NCBI RefSeq assembly: GCF_036588685.1
Contig: NW_026963314.1
Coordinates: 303,001-367,000, forward strand
Origin: Mytilus trossulus
Lineage: Eukaryota > Mollusca > Bivalvia > Mytilida > Mytilidae
Reading direction: 5' to 3'
DNA length: 64,000 bases
Shown: positions 24,782 through 36,309 of the stretch, one piece after another
Numbering within the stretch: the first letter of the stretch is position 1
Layout: the number at the start of each line of letters is the position of its first letter
Program-made: the position numbers and the translations under genes
The notes under the pieces: model-generated
Told to the model about the DNA's origin: nothing
The model's input: the letters and a program-made list of their open reading frames with translations, nothing else
Database searches by the model: none

Positions 24782-26192
24782 TTATTTGTATATTATTTAG
24801 TAAGTATAATACTTCGTTGCAGATATCTGGTGGGCTGTCCCCAAGAATAGTTTCAAAATGTTTAAACAGTACATCATTATCTACTACACAGCGTGATTTA
24901 GTCTTAGGTTTTATGGCTGACCAAAATTGCTTAGGGTTCGTTTTGGCAGTTGCACATAATTCAATTCCTTTCCGACGCTTAAACCTTGCCCTGGCTTGTC
25001 GTTTCGCTTTATTAAATGAATTTCTGGATGAAATATAGAATGTTCTGTTAATATCTGTCGGATGACGCAGAAAAGTGTTCCGAAATTTATGAAAATTCTC
25101 TCGTTCATTAGCGCACTTTTCATCAAACCATTCATTGTTTTTACGAATGTTATTCTCATTTTCATTTATCAAAACAGATCTTCCGAAAACTTCAAAAGCA
25201 CTGTTATAAAGTATGTGAGTTATCTCCCTTACCGAATCATTGACCTCGTCCAAGGTAGAAATATCATTCACTAGTGAAAGTAATCTGTCTTGTTGATTAT
25301 GTAGTAATTGGATATAATCAGTGTTTTTATTGTTATCCCATTTAATATACGTGTGAACTTTTGGTATATTGTGTGACGGACGATTGTTCGTAAAATCTAG
25401 TTCAAAATAAAGTGGCGAGTGGTCTGAAAACTCGTTCAACTGTAACACTTCAAAATTACTAATTAACTCGTAATCACAAGGAGAAACAAGTAAATAATCA
25501 TTAACACTTCTTCCGTTAGACGTACAGAAAGTGAAATTACCGTGTTTGTCGTTTCCGGGTCTTCCATTAGCTACCGTGAGCCCAGTGTCATAACACATCT
25601 GTAAAAGTTTACGACCAAAAGAATTGACGAATTTGTCCATAGAGCACCTATTTGAAATAATGGGATTTTGCACCTGCTCAACACTCTCAACATATTTATC
25701 TAAATTATCATTAGTCAAAAAGTCGTTTGTTTCACCTATACGACTATTCAAATCACCACAAACAAATACAGTCCCTTTTTCTTTTAAATCTACAACAATA
25801 CTTTCAATTACTTCATGAAAATCATGTTCACATATTTGATAAAAATTTGATTTTTCATGAGGAATATACGAGAAACACATATAAATATCATTATTAATAG
25901 CAAAAAAATCTTTTTTTAGTTTAATTACAACAATTCCATAGTTCAATTCTTTTTCAACAGAAATATCATCACACAAGTAATTTTTACAAAAAATAGCTAT
26001 ACCTCCTTCATTTCTAGTACCTATATTTTTACAACGATTAATACAAGAAATGTTAACAAAACCATTAATATTAGTTAAGTTATTTTCTTTTAACCAAGTT
26101 TCACAAACGAATAAAATATCGTATCTATTAACAAAATTAAGAAAATCGTTATCATCATAAATTGAAACAAGTCCATGCACATTCCAACACAA
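24750..26192 (-). pseudogene. LINE A ORF2, APE-type endonuclease
   Basis: About 480 codons. CWNVHGL at the start, CETWL, then FVCGDLNSRIG (GDxN motif) and a late FSDHSPL (SDH motif) mark an apurinic-like endonuclease, which nicks the target. No ATG opens the frame; it lies 37 bp after the ORF1 stop, so translation by re-initiation or readthrough may apply. A frameshift ends it before the RT. Confidence 0.85.
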
Positions 26193-26228
26193 ACATTTTA
26201 AGTTTTCAAATTGTTCTCTGTGTAAACC

Positions 26229-27023
26229 CTATGGAGTATATTCTTTTCCACCAACGAAAATCTTGTCCTTTACAAAGTAGGCTTTTACATCTTGGTCACG
26301 CAACTGTTTCATGATAGGTAGTTTCTCTTTCCTGCGTTTTTGGATCTCTAGAGGGAGTTGTTCCGAAATTCCAAACTGTAATCCTTTTAGGTATTTTGCT
26401 CTTTTTTTGACGTTGTCCCTATTCTCAAAAGATGAAAATTTAACAAGGATTGGCCGGATTTTGTTGCCCTTTTTACCTAAGCGATAAGCATCAGTAACCA
26501 CAATATTAGATGGATTTTCAATTTTCAGTTTTTCCTCACAGAATATGTCAATGGTATGACGACAATTTTCATCATTAATTTCAGGTATATTATAAAATAT
26601 TAAATTGTTACTCATTGCTTTCATCTGGACTTCAAGTAATTCATTTTGCAATCTATCATTCTCCCTTTTCATATCGTCAAGCGATGCACTTAGTTTTTTA
26701 TCAACAGTATTCACACTAGAGTTATTGGTTTTCAATTGGCCTGAAATTTTATTTAATTCCGCTTTAATATCGGTGAAATTTTGTTTGTGGTTGTCATATT
26801 CATTACTCATTAACTGAGTGCTCTTTTCGACTTGGTCTAAACGGTCGTCTATGGATTTGGTACCCTTTTCCAATCGTATAACCTTTGCATTTAAAGAAGT
26901 TACAAACGAGTAATTTTTTTCTAGTTTATCAAGCTTGTTTTCAAACTGGTCCATCCGACGGAATATTTCGTCAACCCATGTAGGACGGACCCTTGTGGGA
27001 CGCCTGCATTTACAGGTAACCAT
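26229..27023 (-). CDS. LINE A ORF1 (L1 ORF1p-like), fused to antisense-frame LINE B codons
   Basis: 264 codons. Residues from about 20 to 125 form a heptad-rich coiled coil. Then comes an RRM-like part (NNLIFYNIPE), then a C-terminal part (DAYRLGKKGNKIRPILVKF, PIMKQLRDQDVKAYFV), together the layout of L1-type ORF1 RNA chaperones. The first 14 codons, including the apparent start, come from LINE B DNA read out of its RT frame; LINE A sequence begins at the WVDEIF motif. The native start may be lost or may be the Met of RRMDQF. Confidence 0.75.
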   Translation of the reverse strand: MVTCKCRRPTRVRPTWVDEIFRRMDQFENKLDKLEKNYSFVTSLNAKVIRLEKGTKSIDDRLDQVEKSTQLMSNEYDNHKQNFTDIKAELNKISGQLKTNNSSVNTVDKKLSASLDDMKRENDRLQNELLEVQMKAMSNNLIFYNIPEINDENCRHTIDIFCEEKLKIENPSNIVVTDAYRLGKKGNKIRPILVKFSSFENRDNVKKRAKYLKGLQFGISEQLPLEIQKRRKEKLPIMKQLRDQDVKAYFVKDKIFVGGKEYTP

Positions 27024-27583
27024 CCAGAACTTGAACCGTTAATAACCACCCGCTGGACTCTATTTGTAAGATAATTTTCAAACCACCTTAGTAAAGAACC
27101 CGATATACCCGCTTGTTGAAGTTTAAATAGCAGTCCCTTATGCCAGACTCGATCAAATGCTTTACTTATATCACAGAATACTACCCTTATTTCTTTACCG
27201 CTATCTAAAGCCTTCCCAAAATCATTCGAAATGTTAATTAATTGATTAACCGCTGAATTCCCCCGTGTAAAGCCCGACTGATTTTTCGTTAAAATATTAT
27301 TGCGCATAAAGTGATTGTAAACATGTTTGTATACACATCGTTCCATACACTTTGATATTACACTCAACAAGGAAATAGGTCTATAGTTTTTAACGTCATT
27401 CGGTTTACTATTTTTATAAACTGGGGTAACATTTGCTCTTTTCCATTGATCTGGAAAAGTAGACGTACTTAACGATAAGTTAAGTAGTTTACATAGTGGA
27501 TACTTTAAAACAGAAGATGCTTCTTTTAACAATTTGGGACTTATGAGGTCAGGGCCAGAAGCTTTTGTGGAATTAACAATTAG
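26981..27583 (-). pseudogene. LINE B, RT N-terminal half
   Basis: It reads NSTKASGPDLISPKLLK, NVTPVYKNS, NYRPISLLSVISK, VFCDISKAFDRVWH and GVPQGSVL, all canonical RT blocks, then is cut by LINE A at 26981. The apparent N-terminus of the open frame (27584-27643) belongs to the fold-back element, not to the LINE. Confidence 0.85.
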
Positions 27584-28468
27584 GAGATAACTGTATTGTA
27601 TTTTAAGCTCCGACGGCATCAATTGGGGATTTGATGGTCGCAAATTAAGTTTACTGGCGACGCGTTAGCGGAGACAGTAAACGGGTATTTGCGACCATCA
27701 AATCCCCAATTGATGCCGTCGGAGCTTAAAATACAATATTGTTATCTCCATTCTAATGAAACTGACAGAAATCAACGTTAAAACATGTATTTAGAATTCT
27801 AATGCAATTAGTTTGTAACGATAATTTTCATTGGACGTTGACAAATATTTTGAGGGGTTAGATTCCACGTTCTACCAGTCCGTAACTAAGAAAGCCACCA
27901 TTTTGAATTCCGATTTTTTTGGGGTATGTAATTTCTCAAAAATAAACAAGATTGTCACATTTTGAGCCTCAAAATCTTCTTTTTGTCTATATTGAAACCA
28001 TTCTGAAGTGTACGAAAAGTAAAAATACGTTTAGTATTAATGTTTGACATCCAGAGTATACACATGACGTCACATTGTTTAGATGCTAAAGACGATGCAA
28101 CAGTTTCGCGGACTTTTTCATTTATGGCATTTTTAAGCCAAAATATTTATTAAATGAAATTTAATTTAATATGTGGCATTAGAATGGAGATAACTGTATT
28201 GTATTTTAAGCTTGGCCTTCGTAAAACTTGATTTTACTGTCGCAAATATCCGTTTACATATCTCCGCTCCGCGTCGCTAGGTAAACTCAATTTGCGACAG
28301 TAAAATCTACGTTTTACGAAGGCCAAGCTTAAAATACAATACAGTTATCTCCTAATTAGTCATATGCCGTCTGCGTTTGCGCGAATGTCTGATAGCATCA
28401 ATTGTCAATTGATGCCATGTAAATAAATGACGTTATCCAATCAGAATGAACGTTACAAACGTTGTTGC
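27584..28468. mobile_element. Fold-back-type element, 885 bp, in LINE B
   Basis: ATTAG flanks both ends (27579-27583, 28469-28473); without the insert the LINE B reading frame is continuous across the site. Inside are two long hairpins, 27583-27749 (arms about 62 bp) and 28186-28352 (arms about 63 bp). They share their outer 25 bp or so, differ in the inner arm, and both have loops rich in CG dinucleotides. The 436 bp between them are bounded by ATTCTAATG and CATTAGAAT, again inverted. No ORF. Confidence 0.75.
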
Positions 28469-29532
28469 ATTAGAATTTTCAATATATCTTCAACTTCAGT
28501 AACAGTAAGTTCTATATAACTAATATCATCACTAATATTGTGAAGTTCTTCAGGTAACACGGCACTTGAATCATCAATATTTGACTGGGAAGAAAAAAAT
28601 CGATTAAATTCATTTGCCTTTTCGATTTCATCAAATATTAAGTTGTTATTAACCATTAAAGGAGGTATACTTGCGTCGTTCGTTTTTATTCCGGATATTT
28701 GTTTAACCGTTTTCCACCAGTTAGTAGTGGACGGGTTACTGTTCATGATTTTTTTAATTTAATTGTTGTTATAATCATCCTTCGATTTTCTTATTAAACT
28801 AGTAACTTCATTTCGTATTTTCTTAAATTTTGACCACTCCGATGGGTTATTATATTTTTTAGCCTTTCTGTGGATTCTATTTTTTTTCCTTATCTTTTTT
28901 TTAACATCATTTGTTAACCATGGTGGTTCATTTTTACGAACAGTAATTATTTTATTAGGAATACATTTTTCAGCAGCTTCTATGATAGTTTTTGTTATTT
29001 CGGTTGTAAATTGTTCAACGTTATTTAAGTTAATTACGGAATCCCAATTTTTTTCAGATGAAATGTTACGATATCTGTCATAGTCTCCTCGATCATATAG
29101 CCAAATTTTACGCTTAAAAGTTGTTTGACGACATTTTGGAAAGTTCAAAAGACTAATTATAGGACAGTGAAAACGTATTTGGTCTAATAAAGGTGGCCCG
29201 ACTCCACTGTAATTTATTATGTGAGCATCGTTTGTTATAAAAAGATCTAAAAATGATGACGACGATTCAGTAAAACGAGTAGGTTCATCTATCATTTGAG
29301 TAAGACTAAATTGGCTTAACAAAGGTGTAATTTTTGAATTAACAGGAGCTAGTTGGTTATCGTTAAAATCGCCTGTGGCCATTATGTAATTAATAGTATT
29401 ATCATTAGACGCCATATCAAGAGAATATTCAATTTTTTCCCAGATATCTGATCCACTATTAGGAGGTACATAAAAGGTCCCGAGCAAAGCCTTTTTATCT
29501 TTATATTTAAATTCTAACCATATTGCTTCCAA
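28453..29532 (-). pseudogene. LINE B, endonuclease C-half and linker
   Basis: Two adjacent frames (29532-28759 and 28746-28453). GTFYVPPNSG, MATGDFNDNQ (GDxN) and LFITND are APE-endonuclease motifs; the usual SDH position reads FHCPI. The linker then leads to VTEVEDILK just before the RT. A frame change lies at about 28745-28760 in an A/T homopolymer. The endonuclease N-half (NVQSLAPKID, FSETWL) continues upstream in the same frame to about 29800 without an ATG. Confidence 0.75.
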
Positions 29533-29771
29533 GCTTTCGCTTTCGAGGTCAATTCGACGTTGAACATGTATATCATTTTTTACATAAACAATTATCCCCC
29601 CTCCAACCTTGTGTGGACCTCTGTCACGACGGAAGGGGTGCTGGTAATTTAGGATTTCAATTGATTCGTCGGTATGATTATTGTTTAACCATGTTTCACT
29701 AAACGCTAAAATGTCAAAATCAGAATATTCAGCTTGAATCAGATCTATTTTCGGGGCTAGGCTTTGTACAT

Positions 29772-30167
29772 TTAAGTGAGAATTGAGACTGATTTTGAAA
29801 AAAGTTCACCGAAATCCGACATGTCAATTGAGTTAATTGAACTTTGAGAAGAATCGATATCGTCACTGGGACCTGGATTTACCTCTATTCCTGCTAGGAT
29901 AAGCAAAATTTGAATAACAAATAGTAAAAATAAAATAATAAATAATCTAAGATTAACATTTACACTTGTTGTTTTTTGTACATTTGAGTCTACATGTTTC
30001 ATCTCTGAAGGTATTAGGCATACGCCTAGTTGATGCGACAACGTGAAAATTAAAATTGATAACACCAGTGCCTGTGAGACACTTTTACAAGTGAGAAATA
30101 AGTTGATACAGATAAAATCAATATAATTTAGTCTTTGTTTGATGTAAACAAATAAACAAATTGTCAA
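29772..30167 (-). pseudogene. LINE B, N-terminal leader with 2A-like motif
   Basis: 131 codons. Residues about 72-92 are a strong hydrophobic segment followed directly by GIEVNPGP (93-100). In APE-type LINEs of several invertebrates a 2A-like NPGP peptide at the ORF N-terminus causes ribosome skipping and the peptide can act as a signal sequence. Here the residue usually Asp before (V/I)E is Gly, so activity is uncertain. The frame is lost at about 29800 in a T6 run just before the endonuclease. Confidence 0.7.
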
Positions 30168-30180
30168 TATATATATATAT

Positions 30181-31379
30181 ATATGCAGTTTTATTCAAAG
30201 TTAAATCATGACATTTTGACACTCGTGTTTTCAGCTGATGTATTTGAGGATGCTTTCTCTGCTAATTCCTTCGCTTCGTGTTTGGTTGCAAAATTTCAGG
30301 TGCTCTTTGTTAATTTCGATATGTGAAATTATAGACGGTGTAATATAAATCAGTATAAACAAAACGCTTCATTGTAAAGTAATGGTTAAATAAGTAATGA
30401 TTATGGATGACGGACGTCAAGTGGCATACTAAATGAAAATTCAGAACAAAAAAATCAAATGGAAATATAATATGAAAATTTACCCTGCTTTGTACTATAG
30501 ATCGAGACACAGAAACGGATTTCTAACGTGTAATACTTTTGTTTTTAAATGAGGGATGAAAGATACCAGAGGGACTATTTTAGTAGTTTGTAATTCCACG
30601 GTTTGTATGTTTCACACCCGGGTTTCACAATTTTGACGAACACAATAGTAAAACTAACTGAATTGTTATCTCGTCCAGATACTGGTTCATTATAAATAAG
30701 AAGATGCGATATGAGTGCTATCGAGACAACTTCCCAACAAAGTCACAGTGTAAATACATTTGTCTGTCACACCGTCGCACTGCCTTTGAATAATTAGCGG
30801 GGAAATATAACGTTATTTTCGGAACACGTCTTAATTTTTGGCGCAATTTGTGAGGCTTACGGGAGGGATTGAGTGAACAATATTATATTTCTCAATGTTC
30901 TTCAAAAACGAGTATGGTGACAAATATTTTTGAAAACGTTATGACGTTCCATTTTTTTTTAAAGAATAACATATCTTACTTTGGCCAAATCGACACCGTT
31001 AAAAATATTCAAAAAAATCAAAAATGTGCATTGCAAATGTCCATTTCTTGCAGTTGTTTGGGTCCACTATGACGTTCTTTGGCTTTATTTGAATAATAAT
31101 TAATGCTTTAAATGGTGAAGTTAGATTTTTTCTTACCATCTTGAATTATTTTCCTTCAATTTGAGCCCAATTATATAAGTATATGTTGAATACAAAATCA
31201 TATTTAATTTTTTTAAATAAAAAACGTTTTTTACTCCAAAATTGCAAAAATGTACAATTTTCAGCAGCATTTTTTGCAAAAACGAAATCGACAACATATA
31301 TTTTTTTTGGCAAAATTTGATTCTCTGTCAATTGAAGAATAAAATATATTAAAGGGAAAAAATTATCACCGTCAGAACT
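30181..31379. other. Right body of the TTAA element, non-coding
   Basis: An AT microsatellite (30170-30184) marks the LINE B border. No gene is recognised in the rest. Confidence 0.5.
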
Positions 31380-31567
31380 AAACTGTTGGATATGCCCTTA
31401 ATTCTAAACATACGAAGTCTAAATTTTAATAAATAATTCTTTTATGCCATGCTCTATGATCGTTTTATCGAGGGAAGGCATTATATTTGTCAATATCGGT
31501 ATACCTAACGTTAGCATTTTTTCTACAAGAAGATAATACACGAAGTTTAGTATTTTCATTTATGTAA

Positions 31568-32140
31568 CAAGTGTGGACACAGATGAGTGTGGATAGTATG
31601 TTTGGATGTTTGACAGTGTCTTATGACAAAAGGAGTTCTATGTTTTTCCTATATGGTGTTATTAACTGTGTTGCACGGTGACAACCAATCTGAGCATTAG
31701 AAGTGTTATTTATTTAATATTTTTTTTATGTTCAAGACAGGCATGGAGGAGACAGTAATTACATTAGTTACCAAATGATTATGATAGAATATGTTCTACA
31801 TCCTTGATTTTGGATACATTTTGTAGCTACATTGTAGGAGAGCAACACATAATAGGTTCATTTTTTTACATTTTTTTTTCTAAATGGGAGATGATATCTA
31901 GATTTGAGAAAATGATATAAGGAGCCTGTAACTCAGTGATTGCCGTTTATTTATGTGTTACATATTAGTTTTTTGGTTTAATTTTTTTTTACCATAAATA
32001 AGGCCATTATTTTTCTCGTTTGAATTGTTTTATATTGTCATTTCGGTGCTTTTTGTAGCCGATTATGCGGTATTGGCTTTGCTCATTGTTTATGGCCGTA
32101 CAGTGTGGTGAGTGACCTGTAGTTGTTATTTCATTTATGT
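31568..32140. repeat. Left arm of a wide inverted duplication
   Basis: The arm runs from GTGTGGACACAGATGAGTG through a D1 fragment (about 31922-32140, reversed) and is matched in inverse at 36355-36925. Similarity is high but not perfect. Confidence 0.8.
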
Positions 32141-33423
32141 AAATATTGCCTTTCTGATCATTTTAGCTGTTCGAGTTTCTCTTTATTTATTCTGAAGAAA
32201 GACACAAACAATTGGGAAAAAATCGGACTCTGATAGAGTAATGGCTCATATATGGAACCGGTCATTTGTAACCAAAAAATAAAGAGGGGATAGGAAGAAA
32301 TAAAGGGGGCCTTTCATTTTATCATTTTTGGAATGGAAAAGTGGCATTCAATTTTATATAGTTATAAATTTGCCGCGGTATAATGTTATGGCGAATTCTT
32401 TGTCAACCGTAGGCATCAATCTTTACGCCTCGTTTCGCTCACCTGAATTGTTAAAACCTAAAAATTTAGTTTCAACAATTTCTTCTAGCAGAGATTTTTT
32501 CAACTGATGCTATTATTGAATGAAGGTGTGCTAAATATTAATGAAATCACAAACGGCAAATCCAAACTAAGTTTCCTGAAGTCGCAAACAACTTTCATAC
32601 TTCAGTACTTTGGTTATTATGTTCTTGTCTATTCATTGCAAGAAAAGGTTTCTCTATTATTAGTTATCAAGATAATAGCCAATAAAACAACAAAACTCTG
32701 AAAAGCCAAAATTGCCCAAAAGAACCTTTACTATAGAGTATAATTCAGACACATTGCACTATTTTTTTATTTTTTTTAAATCTATTATGTTTCCAGGATA
32801 AACGCAAAATATTAAAAGCCGCTGCCGTAAATCTTCAATTTGAAAAATTCAAAACACCACTCTTTATCTGTAAGAGAACAATAGGTCTCTTTTAAAAAAT
32901 AAATAAATGCAGTGTTTTAAGTTCATTCAGACACCAGATTAAAAACGCTCAATTCTCTGTTTTTGTTTGATTGATACACACCTTCAAAAATTTGAAGGCT
33001 GAAATTTCATTGGCTGATGTAATATATACAAGGACAGAAAATAAAATGACGTGTTGTCAGATCCTTGTATCCAAAGCTTAAACAGAAGATCTGTACATTA
33101 TATATTAATAAATAAATGTGTTAGACACCGACTCTAGTTTGAGGGAAGGAGCACGTGTATTTCCTTGTTCGAAATTAATAATAACAAAAAAAAAACCACA
33201 TGGTTTATTGGTTTTTTTTCGCTTCCCTTCTGAAATAGATAAAATCTCTTTCAAGAAATTAAGAATCAAACATTTACAAAACAGCTTGCACCCCCCCCCC
33301 CCCCCCACACTCACATAAAAATGTCAATTATGGTAAGCCCTGTTTAATTGAGTCTAGAGGTGTATACTAGTATATGAGCAGCTTCCCACGAAACCTTTTA
33401 TATTGCGGGTTACTGCATGTCTA
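32141..33423. other. Non-coding stretch
   Basis: AT-rich; a C-homopolymer occurs at 33290-33306. No gene or repeat family is recognised. Confidence 0.5.
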
Positions 33424-33944
33424 GTGGTGGTACTTTCGTCGTAGCATGTTCGCCTTGAGTGAGAGAGGTCGTGGGTTCGAACCCCGGCCGGGTCAAAACC
33501 AAAGACTTTAAAATTCACATATTTACATGCTGCTTCCTAGCTAATTATATAAGCACGCGGGATAAAGGATTAAGAGCAAAAGCTGGTCGGCTCGGAATCA
33601 GAAAAATGTGTCCGGGTAAGGTGATATAAATGTCTTCCTTCGGAATGCTACCTTTTGAACTAGCATGTTAAAACATCCGGCTCAGGGTATCGGTCTAGTA
33701 CAAAACAGGGTTAATATTCATATCACATTAACATGTTCTTGTACGAATATGCATACATCAATTTACTCTGGACCTGAAGAATTCACCCATAATCATTTAT
33801 AATAGCTGAAACTGTGAAATATACGCACAAAAACATGATAAAAAGCTGCACGTAAATGTAAAGAACCGAGTTCAGGTTCATTCCATATCTCCTTTAATCC
33901 ATTTCGGGTGAAAGTGATGGGCACTCGGTGGTCGAGTGGTTACA
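33424..33944 (+). repeat. tRNA-derived SINE-like sequence
   Basis: 33470-33490 holds a perfect polymerase III B box (GGTTCGAACCC), with an A-box-like stretch about 45 bp upstream ('cgtagcatgttcgcc'). No acceptor-stem pairing is visible, so it is not a tRNA gene. Around 33920-33944 a second tRNA-like head begins ('ggtggtcgagtggtta') and is cut off by a D1 fragment at about 33946. Confidence 0.55.
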
Positions 33945-34969
33945 TTGTCATTTCGGGGCCTTTATAGCTAAATATGCGGTAGGGGCTTGGATCATTGTTG
34001 AAGGCCGTACGGTGACCTATAATTGTTATTATCGGTAATTTGTTCATTTTTCCTTTGATGTGTACTAGCTGATAATGTAAGTATCAGTGGACTGGCCGTG
34101 ATATAAAAATTAGTAGGTTAGTACGCAAATGACATGCGCGAATGCAACGCGTAAGGATCTACTTTCCCCTTTCATTCACAAAATTGCGCAGAAACGCAGG
34201 ATATTTTTGGCAAATAAAACACTTAACATCGTTTGAAATAATTGTTGTGAAAATGTGAACAGAAAATGCATGAAAAAAAGAATAATTGATATATATATAC
34301 GAAGCACAACTAACATACAATACCGTCCATGATTCCAATCCGAGTATTTATTCATACCATACCAATACATAGCCTGGTGATGTTCCAAGTAGTTTCTTTT
34401 TGTTGAGAAGTATTTGTTTTACCTGTTCAGTCACTATAAAGTGTTACAATTCATATTTCAACGCAACACATAAATAGTGACCAAAAAGGTACCGCTATCG
34501 CATCGGAGAAGCTAGAAAAAAAATGAAATTTACGCATTTTCGACATTTTTGTGGGACCATCATATACAATTTTGAAATATGTCGTTCCATTGTCAATATA
34601 ACAGATATTCATAGAACAAAGAACAAAAAAAAAATGAACGGTAATCTTCATGTATGCGGATCTAGGATAAATTTTAAAAAGGGCCGGGGTATAACCGGGG
34701 GCACCAAACTATAAAAGTCTGCTTTGACCAGAAGGGGTGACTGTGACCCGGGTCGCCTTCCCCTAAATTCGCTTCTGAAATTAAAGGGTAACCGCAGGTC
34801 CTTTAAACTTTTAAGTTTCATATTTCTGGTCCGTGTTGATAAATAAATAAACATGACTTTGAAAAAGCAAGAATTATAAGCTAAAAGTTTAGTGACGTCT
34901 ATTAAAATGTTTGAAATAATTATGAAGTCGACAGGAAATGAGCTTGTTCAGATAGTTTACAGTCAGCTT
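33945..34969. other. Non-coding stretch with a D1 fragment
   Basis: A reversed D1 piece spans about 33946-34030. The rest is AT-rich with no recognised gene. Confidence 0.5.
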
Positions 34970-35750
34970 TAAAGGTCCAAAGGGTCCAAAATTAAACTTA
35001 GCTTGATTTTAATAAAAATTGAATTCTTGGGGTTCTTTGATATGCTGAATCTAACCGTGTATTTTGATTTTTATTATTTGGGACCGGTTATCAAATTGGT
35101 CTACATTGACGTCCAAAGGGTCTAAAATTGAACATTATTTGATTTCATCAAAAATTGAATTCTTGGGGTTCTATGATATGCTGAATCTAACCATGTATTT
35201 AGATTTTGGATATTGGACCATAATAGGTAAATGTCCAATTTAAAATTTTAGGTTTTTAAGTTCTTAGACCACATTCAATCTGTGTCAGAAACCTATGTTG
35301 TGTCAACTACTAAATCACAATCCAAATTCAGAGCTGTATCAAGCTTAAATGTTGTCCAAACTTGCCCCAACTGTTCAGGGTTCTACCTCTGCGGTCGTAC
35401 AAAGCTGCGCCCTGTGGAGCATCTGGTTGGAATAAGGGAAAAGGGGGGGGGGGGGTAAATTTTCTCATTTCAGAAAATTATCATTTTAAAGAAAATTACT
35501 TCAAGTATATTTTTTTTGAAAGGATTATTATTCAACAGCTTGGTGAATTGCTCGAAAAAAAAAAATATTTGAAGTTCATAAGACCACATTTATTCTGTGT
35601 CAGAAACCTAAGCTATGTCAACTATTTAATCACAATCCAAATTCAGAGCTGTATCCAGCTTGAATGTTATGTCCATAATAGCCCCAACCGTTCAGGGTTC
35701 GACCTCTGCGGTTGTATAAAGCAGCGCCCTGTGAAGCATCTTTTCCATTC
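34970..35750. repeat. Dispersed repeat D2, copies 2 and 3
   Basis: 34970-35220 repeats the 130-bp unit seen at 15200-15740. 35240-35435 and 35580-35740 are two tandem copies of the D2 block with CTCTGCGGTCGTA, separated by a G-homopolymer (about 35443-35455). The order of blocks is that of 15200-16560, so the whole is one larger repeat type. Confidence 0.8.
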
Positions 35751-36309
35751 ATTTGTTTATTTCTTAATTTGTGTGAATTAACATTGTTACAGTAAATGTT
35801 AACTACTTCACTTTCATACCACAACAAATATTGTATTGGTACATGTATCACTTATATTTGTATCCATATAACAAAACATAAAATGAAAAGGAATTATTTT
35901 GCAATACCTTATGAATACTATAACTTTTTAGATATTTATACATATTAAGACTAATTAAGTAGATATTGATAATATCTGCTTGACATGCTTGAAATTCTAT
36001 CAGATTACTTTTGGAGCAATTATGAGTCTGAAGCATGCTCACAAAGGTTCTTTTGGTGAAATCATTTTCATATTGGTCAATTTGTTTTTCTTTGCTTCGA
36101 CCAGCTTTGAAAGAATCGATATAAATCAGCACAGAGGTTTACTTCCTAGCTCATTTAGCCCAAGCATCATGTCAGGCATTGCCATTACTAAAAACCAATA
36201 AATGTATTCTAATCTGAGACAATTCGACATTTTAACAAAACAATTCCTTAATGATACTGACGATCCACCACAAAGAAATATAAATAGAACCATACCAATA
36301 GTAAGCAAA
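35751..36309. other. Non-coding stretch
   Basis: Small ORFs on both strands have no recognisable features. No repeat is identified. Confidence 0.45.

Larger units (their letters stand above)
22711..26980 (-). mobile_element. LINE A, non-LTR retrotransposon nested in LINE B
   Basis: 4,270 bp on the - strand: ORF1 with coiled coil, ORF2 with endonuclease, RT and a C-terminal zinc motif, AATAAA, and a 3' tail of CATT repeats (plus-strand 'aatgaatgaatgaat'). TAG occurs on both sides as a 3-bp target duplication. It is probably 5'-truncated at or near the start of ORF1. ORF2 carries a frameshift near 24765 and a stop at 24500-24502, so this copy is inactive. Confidence 0.85.
21185..30180 (-). mobile_element. 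LINE B, CR1/L2-like non-LTR retrotransposon, interrupted
   Basis: Pieces on the - strand give, in order, a hydrophobic leader with a 2A-like motif, an APE-type endonuclease, an RT N-half, then (after the LINE A insertion) an FADD RT C-half and a C-terminal region with a Cys/His motif. LINE A is inserted between the VPQGSVL motif and the following GPLLFLIFIND motif. A fold-back element is inserted just before NSTKASGPD. Frames are also broken by small indels. Both outer limits are approximate. Confidence 0.8.
20302..31397. mobile_element. TTAA-flanked element with inverted termini, filled by nested LINEs
   Basis: GGGCATATCCAACAGTTT at 20302-20319 is perfectly inverted at 31380-31397, and TTAA sits immediately outside each end (20298-20301, 31398-31401). 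This is what a TTAA-specific DNA transposon (piggyBac or Kolobok type) leaves. Removing the roughly 9 kb of LINE sequence would leave about 2.1 kb. No transposase is seen in that remainder, so it looks non-autonomous. Confidence 0.65.

Noticed and set aside
33424..33500. tRNA gene
   Set aside because: B box perfect, but no acceptor or anticodon stem can be drawn; it fits a SINE head better.
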